A DNA stretch of 64,000 bases, taken from contig NZ_JAAKDU010000008.1 in NCBI RefSeq assembly GCF_011038795.1, positions 1-64,000 on the forward strand, in the 5' to 3' direction. The translations under genes were made by a program, and so were the position numbers. The DNA comes from Streptococcus tangpeifui. GTDB lineage: Bacteria > Bacillota > Bacilli > Lactobacillales > Streptococcaceae. Every line of letters begins with the position of its first letter. Within the stretch, counting starts at the first letter, position 1. The notes beneath the pieces are model-generated. The model made no database searches. It saw nothing but the letters and a program-made list of their open reading frames with translations, and had not been told where the DNA came from. Shown piece after piece: positions 56,557 through 64,000 of this stretch.

Positions 56557-57426
56557 TTACTTGACGGTTAGGGTGATATAACTTGTACTATCTTTGGTTA
56601 AACCTGAAAGATCCAGATTTTCACCATTGATTTTTACACTGACATTATCGATACTAGCTAGAGTAATAACAGATTTGTCAACACCTGATATTAGAGTTGC
56701 TGTTGCATTCTTAGTTGTGCTGTTCAGGATGAAGCCTTTTTTACTCATATCAGAATTAGTTACTGAGATAAGATTTTCCTGATCTGAATCCTGAGTGATT
56801 TCAATTGTAACCTGATCAGTTTTATCAGTTAATTTTACGGACATACTGGAACCTCTGACCTTAGCCGTCAGTTTATTGTCACTATCACTAGAAGATGGAG
56901 TGGTTTCCTGATTAGCTAGTTGACTGGTTTCTCGATCAAGAGAGGAGCTTGGCTGGGCTTCTTGTCTAATCTCATCACTAACTTGAGCATAGATGGCAAA
57001 TCCTATCAATCCAATAATCAAGACAGTCAAAAGAGACATAAGAACCAAGGGCAGACGACGTTTTGGATTTTCTAGGTATTCAAAACGGTCCGAACGAGAC
57101 CACTTGGTAAAAGGTTCAACTGTTTTAGGATTTGGACTTTCTTCATCTGTGACTTGATCTAGTTCCTCATGCTCACCCTCAATTTCAATTTGAAAATCTG
57201 GATTTTGGTAACCTTCCAACAAAAAATCGCTATCTAGACCAAGATAATCTCCATAAGCTTGGAGATAAGGCTTTAGCTTCTCCTCGACGAGAAATTGAAA
57301 CTGATTGAGCTCCATCACAGTGATATACTGCATAGGAATGTTCAAATCCATCGACACCTGCTCAACCTTTAAATCTTTGGCGAGACGAGTATCATGAAGA
57401 TACTCACCAACGCTCGTTTTTTTCAT
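56557..57426 (-). CDS. RodZ-like HTH membrane protein
   Basis: 289 aa. Cytoplasmic HTH_25 domain (about 8-75, YLHDTRLAKDLKVEQVSMDL), acidic linker, one membrane helix (about 127-147) and an extracellular DUF4115 domain from about 190. RodZ-type proteins link cell shape and the cytoskeleton in rods; in streptococci lacking MreB filaments the role is less clear. Operon position before pgsA is standard. Confidence 0.85.
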   Translation of the reverse strand: MKKTSVGEYLHDTRLAKDLKVEQVSMDLNIPMQYITVMELNQFQFLVEEKLKPYLQAYGDYLGLDSDFLLEGYQNPDFQIEIEGEHEELDQVTDEESPNPKTVEPFTKWSRSDRFEYLENPKRRLPLVLMSLLTVLIIGLIGFAIYAQVSDEIRQEAQPSSSLDRETSQLANQETTPSSSDSDNKLTAKVRGSSMSVKLTDKTDQVTIEITQDSDQENLISVTNSDMSKKGFILNSTTKNATATLISGVDKSVITLASIDNVSVKINGENLDLSGLTKDSTSYITLTVK

Positions 57427-57486
57427 AGTAACACCTCGAGATAATAATTACCCTCTATTATAGCAGATTTCAGCTCAATTTTATAA

Positions 57487-58758
57487 TTAGGTTGGAAAGA
57501 TTGTAAACTCAGAAGTCACCATTTTCTTAAGTAGTTTTTTACCAAGCTGTTCAAGATCTGGCAGCTGGATTGAAGATAAAATTTCAGGTAAATCCAAATA
57601 GGATTCTTCCTTTGTTTGATAAGCCGCTAGCTGATTGGCAAGTTCTTCAATGTCGTCTAAGCTTCTCATAAATTCCCCGTATGCCTCTCGTTTGAGCAAG
57701 TCCAAATGTTCCTGATTAAAGTCAGTGGAGGTGGAGAAAGCCTTTAAAACTGATTTGATATTATTAGCCAGTTTAATGGGTTCCATGGTATCCATGCTCA
57801 AAATGACAAATTGAAAACGCGAAGAGACTTCAATATCGATATCAAAGGAATCATCTAGCAACCCTTGGTCGTACCAATTTTGATACGTTTGACTGGTCCA
57901 CCCGAAAAGGAGAGAAAAGAATAGTCGCAAAGATAACTTTCGTTTAAGTAAGGAGCCATTTTCTTCTGGTAAACGAAAACCAAGTGCTAATTTAGGTTTT
58001 GCAACATCTAAATTAATGGAACTCCGCTTGATAGGTTTTGTCAAGTTTAATGGAATTTTGTCAACCTTTGTCAACTTAGTAGTAAAGTTTTCTTGAGACT
58101 TCTTGATGATGTCAAGAGCTGACTCAAGCTTAAAACTTCCAACTAAAAAAAGGGACATATTAGATGATTGATAGTAGCTTTTATGACTGTCCTTAAGCTG
58201 TTCTAAGGTGATTTCATTTAAGCTTTCTCGACTGCCAGCAATATCTTGAGAAAATTTAGTATTAGGATACAAATTTGCTAAAATACCACTGTAAAGTTGG
58301 TAGTCAGGGCTGTCAAGGTACATGTCAATCTCTTGGACAATAATCTCTTTTTCTCGCTCAAGTGATTTTTTATCAACATTGATTGTCCTGACAAAACTTT
58401 GTAAAAGTTGTAAAGCTTTCTGATTTTCACCCAGACTGGTAAAATAAAAAACTGTCCTTTCAAAACTGGTAAAAGCATTACTATCGGCTCCCAATTCAGA
58501 AAATTTCAGACTAGCATCTTGATCATGATCCATTTCAAAAAGTTTATGCTCTAAAAAATGAGCAAGTCCGGCAGGGTACTCCTTAGACCTGTTGTCACTC
58601 TTTGACAGCTGCTCGTCAATGGCACCAAAATTTACCTGAAGTAGGGCAGCCATCTCTTGAAAGTCTGATTTTGGCAGAAGATAGATATTCATGTCATTTT
58701 CGAGTTTAGTGGCATACAATGTTTCTTTGATAGTAGGATAGTCAATTTTTTCCAGCAT
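57487..58758 (-). CDS. M16-family zinc peptidase, YfmH type
   Basis: 423 aa. The inverted zinc motif HXXEH is present in HFLEHKLFE near residue 66, with the distal Glu (VQEIDMYLD) in the expected area. Related to Bacillus YfmH, named in databases as EF-P 5-aminopentanol modification-associated protein; that role is shown for Bacillus only. It starts 2 nt after the end of its partner gene; the two probably form a heterodimer. Confidence 0.87.
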   Translation of the reverse strand: MLEKIDYPTIKETLYATKLENDMNIYLLPKSDFQEMAALLQVNFGAIDEQLSKSDNRSKEYPAGLAHFLEHKLFEMDHDQDASLKFSELGADSNAFTSFERTVFYFTSLGENQKALQLLQSFVRTINVDKKSLEREKEIIVQEIDMYLDSPDYQLYSGILANLYPNTKFSQDIAGSRESLNEITLEQLKDSHKSYYQSSNMSLFLVGSFKLESALDIIKKSQENFTTKLTKVDKIPLNLTKPIKRSSINLDVAKPKLALGFRLPEENGSLLKRKLSLRLFFSLLFGWTSQTYQNWYDQGLLDDSFDIDIEVSSRFQFVILSMDTMEPIKLANNIKSVLKAFSTSTDFNQEHLDLLKREAYGEFMRSLDDIEELANQLAAYQTKEESYLDLPEILSSIQLPDLEQLGKKLLKKMVTSEFTIFPT

Positions 58759-58759
58759 C

Positions 58760-60007
58760 TTACTTTTTTCCTTCTAGGTAGTAAACGGCCTGTAAATGAA
58801 TCTTTCTGGCTAGATGCATAATATCACCTTTATTGACCGCATTAATTTTATCAGGCCAGTTAGAAAAAGTCTCATCCGTTTTGACAAGATATTTTTTATT
58901 ATAAGTTCTCTCAATTAAAGCTTTTGGCCAATCTTCTGCCAGATAAAAATTGTTAAGCAGAAGCTGCTTGGTTTCTCGTAAAAGTTGACCAGAAAAGCGG
59001 CCTGTTTTCAAATTGTGCCACTCTTTATTTATCAATCTGAGAGTTTTTTCTCGGTGGCTCTTATCAATACCAGCGTAAACTTGTAGTAAACCTGTATAAG
59101 GATGAATTTGACTGGAAATTGAATAAGCTAATCCTTCTTTTTCCCTCACTTCTGTAAAGAGACGGGAGTGGGCAAAACCTCCTAGTATACCGTTTAAGAC
59201 TTGGGCAACTGGAAAATCAACTTGACCGTAAGTCACAGGTAAAAGATAGCCTAGCTGTAAAATTGACTGATGATCAAAGCGTCGGTCAATTTTTTCTTTT
59301 GTGATATTAAGATGCTCTTGACTATAGTTGACAAGGTTGTAAAGCTTTCTTGCTTGGAAGGGAAAACGATTGATTTCCTCTAGGGCGGAAGAAGCCTCAA
59401 AATTTCCAAAGAGAAAAATATCTATCTGATCCTCTTTGAGCATTCTTTGAAATTCTTGATAAGCTGTAAAAGAGTTTTCTTGTTCCACCAGATCTACTCT
59501 AGCATACTTGGAAATTTTTAAATTCTCATCTTGATAAAATAAATCGTAAAGCCCTAACTCACTGATATAGAAAGAGTCTTCTTTGTCAGCTTCAAGATAG
59601 GATATCAAATTGGCCTTTTCTACATCGAAAATCTTAGATTGAAATTGCTCCAAAGTGATTAAAGGCTTGTAAAGAATAGTATAAAGCATGTCAAAAATTT
59701 CATGTTGAAAGGTCTCTTCATTAAGATAGGCTGGATTAATAAATTCAAGATCTATATCAATGATATGAGCCTTTCCTTTGGTTGACACTCTAGTTGACAA
59801 ACTAGTTCCATAAAGCTTGGCCAAGGCTTTACGTAATTTTTGTGAAGTGGGATAGTGAGCATTGGCAGTGGCCAACATTTGGGCAACTAAAACTCTCTTA
59901 GCTACTGTTTTTTCTAAATGTTCACTTGTGAAGCGAAGCGTGATGCGATTGGTTTTAAATTTTTCAGTCTTTATCAGGTGTAGATTGACACCCTCAACAA
60001 TTTTCAT
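58760..60007 (-). CDS. M16-family protein, YfmF type, no zinc motif
   Basis: 415 aa. M16 fold (beta-alpha repeats, LGGFAHSRLFTEVREKEGLAYS segment typical of the second half), but HXXEH is absent at the expected N-terminal place (the region reads SEHLEKTVAKRVLVAQ). It is thus the non-catalytic partner of the downstream YfmH-type peptidase. Divergent from the S4-domain gene; 79 bp contain both promoters. Confidence 0.87.
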   Translation of the reverse strand: MKIVEGVNLHLIKTEKFKTNRITLRFTSEHLEKTVAKRVLVAQMLATANAHYPTSQKLRKALAKLYGTSLSTRVSTKGKAHIIDIDLEFINPAYLNEETFQHEIFDMLYTILYKPLITLEQFQSKIFDVEKANLISYLEADKEDSFYISELGLYDLFYQDENLKISKYARVDLVEQENSFTAYQEFQRMLKEDQIDIFLFGNFEASSALEEINRFPFQARKLYNLVNYSQEHLNITKEKIDRRFDHQSILQLGYLLPVTYGQVDFPVAQVLNGILGGFAHSRLFTEVREKEGLAYSISSQIHPYTGLLQVYAGIDKSHREKTLRLINKEWHNLKTGRFSGQLLRETKQLLLNNFYLAEDWPKALIERTYNKKYLVKTDETFSNWPDKINAVNKGDIMHLARKIHLQAVYYLEGKK

Positions 60008-60086
60008 GGACTCTCCTCGGGTCAGTTATTGTCTTAAATTATATCATTTTATGCTATAATATTCTCATTAGAAAGTCGAGGAAACC

Positions 60087-60485
60087 ATGGATTACAAACT
60101 GTTTGAGGACTTTATTACTCTACAAGCTTTGCTAAAAGATTTACGGATCATCAGAAGCGGTGGAGCTGCTAAGTTTTTTTTGGCAGAGAACATTGTCCTA
60201 TTTAACGGCCAAGATGAAAAAAGACGAGGCAAAAAATTGCGGATCGGTGATAACATCAGTCTGCCTGAACAAAATTTAATCATCAATTTGGTTCAACCCA
60301 GTCCTGAGGAACTCGCTCAACACCAAGAGGATGAGGCTGAAAAAGAAAGAGTTGCTGCCTTGGTCAAAAAAATGAATCAGAAAACGGCTAAGAAACAGAA
60401 ACAAGGAAATTCCAAAGGCAATCAGTCAGCAAAAGGGAACTCTAAAAAGTCTGTTCGTAAGCCTGTTCGCTTCCCTGGTACCTAA
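60087..60485 (+). CDS. yaaA: S4-domain protein YaaA
   Basis: 132 aa. RNA-binding S4 domain in the first 65 residues ([26 protein letters not shown]), followed by a Lys/Gln/Asn-rich tail that makes it longer than the Bacillus form. It is always found just before recF. The stop codon is 1 nt before the recF ATG. Confidence 0.88.
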   Translation: MDYKLFEDFITLQALLKDLRIIRSGGAAKFFLAENIVLFNGQDEKRRGKKLRIGDNISLPEQNLIINLVQPSPEELAQHQEDEAEKERVAALVKKMNQKTAKKQKQGNSKGNQSAKGNSKKSVRKPVRFPGT

Positions 60486-60486
60486 G

Positions 60487-61581
60487 ATGTGGTTAGAATC
60501 TATCTCTCTCAAAAATTTCCGCAATTATTCTGAAATGACAGCTGAATTTTCCAGCGGTCTCAATATTTTCCTCGGTCAAAATGCTCAAGGCAAGACTAAC
60601 TTTCTCGAAGCTATTTATTTTCTTGCTCTAACTCGCAGTCATAGGACTCATTGGGACAAGGAACTAATAAATTTTCACGCCAAGGGACTCTCTGTCTCAG
60701 GGCTTTTAAGACGGACGAGCGGTAAGCTTCCCCTAGAGATCAATTTGTCTGATAAGGGACGAATTACTAAAGTTAACTACCTTAAACAAGCGAAATTATC
60801 CGATTACATTGGCAACATGACTGTGGTTCTCTTTGCTCCTGAAGATTTACAGCTGGTCAAGGGAGCTCCTAGTTTACGACGAAAATTTTTAGATATAGAT
60901 TTGGGACAAATAAAGCCTGTTTACTTATCAGATTTATCTAATTATAATCATGTTTTAAAACAGCGAAATTCCTATCTCAAGACAGCGGAGATTGTTGACA
61001 AAGATTATTTAGCCGTCATTGATGAGCAATTGGCTGATTTTGGAAGTCGGGTGATGGAGCATCGTTATCAGTTTGTCCAAAATTTGACTTTAGAAGCAGA
61101 TAAACACCACCATATTATTTCCAATCAGCTGGAACACCTAAAAATTTCCTATCAATCATCAGTTAAGTTTCAAGAACCAGCTGATATAAAGCAAAATTTC
61201 TTAGAACAGTTAGCGAAGTCTTTTAGCCGCGATAGTTTTAAAAAAAATACGGGTGTAGGTCCGCACCGAGATGATCTAGCTTTTTTTATCAATGATATGA
61301 ATGCCTCCTTTGGCAGTCAAGGCCAGCAGCGTAGCTTAATTCTATCTCTAAAACTAGCAGAAATCGAATTGATCAAGGGAACGACGGGAGATACTCCGAT
61401 CCTCTTACTTGATGATGTCATGAGTGAGCTTGACAATAACCGTCAACTTCGTTTACTTGATGGCATTAAGGAGAATGTTCAAACCTTTATCACCACAACC
61501 AGTTTAGACCATTTACAGAGGCTACCAGATAACTTAAAAATCTTCACAGTTGACAAGGGAACTATAAAAACCACCGAGTGA
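60487..61581 (+). CDS. recF: DNA replication and repair protein RecF
   Basis: 364 aa. SMC-like ATPase that helps load RecA at gaps. Walker [10 protein letters not shown] at 34-42, signature [15 protein letters not shown], Walker [13 protein letters not shown]. Length is normal. The last codons form the left arm of the terminator. Confidence 0.95.
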   Translation: MWLESISLKNFRNYSEMTAEFSSGLNIFLGQNAQGKTNFLEAIYFLALTRSHRTHWDKELINFHAKGLSVSGLLRRTSGKLPLEINLSDKGRITKVNYLKQAKLSDYIGNMTVVLFAPEDLQLVKGAPSLRRKFLDIDLGQIKPVYLSDLSNYNHVLKQRNSYLKTAEIVDKDYLAVIDEQLADFGSRVMEHRYQFVQNLTLEADKHHHIISNQLEHLKISYQSSVKFQEPADIKQNFLEQLAKSFSRDSFKKNTGVGPHRDDLAFFINDMNASFGSQGQQRSLILSLKLAEIELIKGTTGDTPILLLDDVMSELDNNRQLRLLDGIKENVQTFITTTSLDHLQRLPDNLKIFTVDKGTIKTTE

Positions 61582-61594
61582 AATCGGTGGTTTT
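61567..61594 (+). terminator. Terminator overlapping the end of recF
   Basis: AAAACCACCGA (61567-61577) pairs perfectly with TCGGTGGTTTT (61584-61594). The stop codon TGA at 61579-61581 lies in the loop, so the left arm is coding. Confidence 0.88.
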
Positions 61595-61665
61595 CTTGTG
61601 TTTTTAAGAGTCTGATACAAAAGTCCAGACTCGTTAGCATTGTTCTAGATTTACTAGATTGACGC

Positions 61666-61748
61666 AGTGGTTGGGGATAAGACTTGTTGGCTATGCCAAG
61701 AAGTCTTACCCCTGCACAGTTCATTAGGTGCTTTAATACCAATGAACC
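61666..61748. repeat. Hairpin repeat element, copy B
   Basis: Second copy of the element at 131-212. Stem TAAGACTT (61678-61685) with AAGTCTTA (61701-61708), extended by TTGGC/GCCAA. In this copy the element is also flanked by GCAGTGGTT (61664-61672) and AACCACTGC (61745-61753), a perfect inverted repeat. Confidence 0.7.
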
Positions 61749-62171
61749 ACTGCTGATTGGGTTTTTCTGTAACTGGAGCTTCTTAGTTTTTAAGCGCCCT
61801 CCTAAACAGTCTACAAGACTGTTTGAGAAAACCAATATCAAACTGTGCGGAGGTGGGATTGAAATGCTCCAGTGGATTTTGGCAGTCTGGGGATAGACTG
61901 CCAAAGCCTGCCACCTAAAAATAAGAAAGTGGCAGAGGCTTGATCCTTAAAACGGGAGAGAGCAAAATCAAAGTCATGATTTTATCACGATTTACTGATT
62001 GAGTCCCACTCTCAACTTGACAAAACTGTAAAGAAACAAGCTAACTCAGAAAACCTTAGTAAAGTATCCAATGTTCGAGGGACTTTCGTGATCTTGTACT
62101 TTTCTTATCTTTTTCTTCTGCTACAACAGGTAATCTTTTTTAATCACTTCACTAAGCTTAAGAAAGCCCTG

Positions 62172-62203
62172 TAGCCTCAATAACTTTTAGAGGCTTGTTT
62201 TAT
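62172..62203 (+). terminator. Small terminator-like hairpin
   Basis: AGCCTC (62173-62178) pairs with GAGGCT (62190-62195), followed by TGTTTTATT. No gene directly upstream; perhaps the end of an element. Confidence 0.4.
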
Positions 62204-62285
62204 TCCGTTGACTAGAGCAGAAAATGCATACAATAAAGACACTAATACTACTATAAGTATTCATAATATAAAAATAACTTCATAA

Positions 62286-62586
62286 TTAATTAGTTAAAGA
62301 ATCTCCTGATTTATATTCTAAAATCATACCGCTTACGCCTTCCATAACACCGTCAGCAATGACTTTGAAAATAATAATCTCTTACCAACTCTCGGAATGA
62401 CAACGAGCAAAGCACAATCGTCAGCGGTTGAGCCTGCACCTTGAACCGCACCAATACTACCATTAGTGACCATGACTCTAATCACTCTTCTTCCTTCAAC
62501 ATTACTGCTGTTCGTTTTTGAAGGCGCAATTGATTCTGCTAATTAAAATAATCAAAAAACATTGTATCTGATATAGGTGTATTCAT
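62286..62586 (-). pseudogene. Degraded small gene
   Basis: On the minus strand an ATG at 62586 with AAAGAG upstream opens MNTPISDTMFFDYFN and stops. In a second frame a run of about 55 residues follows (NGSIGAVQGAGSTADDCALLVVIPRVGK), and in a third frame IFKVIADGVMEGVSGMILEYKSG to a stop at 62286. Joined by two frameshifts these read as one protein of about 100 residues, Gly/Val-rich and possibly a bacteriocin-like precursor or secreted peptide. I do not recognise the family. Confidence 0.4.
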
Positions 62587-62626
62587 AAAAAATCTCTTTA
62601 GTAAATATTAGTGTATTTAGACATCA

Positions 62627-62664
62627 AAACATCCGATTCCTGCGTATTTAGGAATCGGATGTTT
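62627..62664. terminator. Terminator downstream of guaB
   Basis: Perfect 14-bp stem AAACATCCGATTCC (62627-62640) with GGAATCGGATGTTT (62651-62664), followed on the minus strand by TTTTGATG. A second inverted repeat TAATTAACTA/TAGTTAATTA lies between it and the guaB stop. Confidence 0.75.
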
Positions 62665-62767
62665 CTGCTTTTGTTTTACTTTTAATTAACTATCATCATG
62701 CCTTCTATTTTCATAAAGGTAGTTAATTAGAGTAATAACTTTATTTTTATAATATCTCGTTTCTTTT

Positions 62768-64000
<1,233 letters not shown>

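Larger units (their letters stand above)
61595..62285. other. Gene-free stretch rich in inverted repeats
   Basis: No gene supported on either strand. It holds hairpin repeat copy B (61666-61748), a perfect inverted repeat AAACAGTCT/AGACTGTTT at 61804-61824, another TGGCAGTCT/AGACTGCCA at 61880-61903, a GGGAGAGAGC...CCCACTCTC element (61954-62013) and a small terminator-like hairpin at 62172-62203. It looks like a pile-up of streptococcal intergenic elements. Confidence 0.5.

Noticed and set aside
61479..61904. 141-aa minus-strand frame across the recF end and the repeat region
   Set aside because: It overlaps recF and its terminator on the other strand and reads through hairpin repeats; no start signal. 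It was considered as a transposase fragment but shows no such motif.

Overview
The window is a piece of a low-GC Gram-positive chromosome that reads as Streptococcus, probably a mutans-group or related citrate-fermenting species. The main evidence is gene order: guaB/recF/S4-domain gene/M16 pair/RodZ-like/pgsA/ecfA1-ecfA2-ecfT near the replication origin, gdpP-rplI-dnaB, rpsD, hisS-aspS, and typical streptococcal intergenic hairpin repeats. The species cannot be fixed without a search. No rRNA, tRNA, CRISPR array, prophage or intact insertion sequence is visible.

Region 1-1020 is accessory. It holds a hairpin repeat whose second copy lies at 61.7 kb, and a pair of overlapping tiny genes on the minus strand: a 45-aa double-glycine-leader peptide and a 53-aa membrane peptide. 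They look like a bacteriocin or signal peptide with its immunity partner. Region 1.1-13.6 kb is a citrate fermentation locus: oadH-like, biotin carrier, oadB, a 42-aa OadG-like subunit, citD, citE, citF, citX and oadA on the minus strand; a CitMHS citrate transporter, a GntR regulator (CitO-like) and citG on the plus strand; and citC apart with its own promoter. Citrate is imported, cleaved by citrate lyase to acetate and oxaloacetate, and the oxaloacetate is decarboxylated by a membrane biotin enzyme. citC, citG and citX make and load the lyase prosthetic group. Direct repeats and a cre-like site lie in the divergent promoter region.

Region 13.9-24.9 kb has argS, a YitT protein, aspS, two orphan genes, hisS with a structured leader, a LytTR/DUF3021 regulatory pair, a KimA-like K+ importer, rpmF and rpmG. 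Region 25-39.6 kb is a chain of small regulator-plus-target modules: an MFS pump with a leaderless ArsR gene, a second MFS pump with an ArsR-type regulator, a lipoprotein with a frameshifted signal peptide, a PerR-box-controlled P1B ATPase, an HTH membrane protein, a Nudix hydrolase, a PadR/HAAS/DUF4097 operon, and a YhgE/Pip protein with a TetR regulator. Region 39.7-64 kb is mainly core: rpsD, veg, dnaB, rplI, gdpP, mnmG, an RpiB-like gene, mnmA, two secreted wall-associated proteins with a shared upstream motif, the ECF module, pgsA, a RodZ-like gene, M16 peptidases, recF and guaB (cut by the right edge). KimA and GdpP suggest c-di-AMP control of potassium.

The most interesting items are the unannotated peptide/membrane gene pair at 564-838, the three-helix hisS leader without a Shine-Dalgarno sequence, the A7-tract frameshift in the lipoprotein signal peptide, the split OadG/OadH arrangement, and the leaderless ArsR gene.
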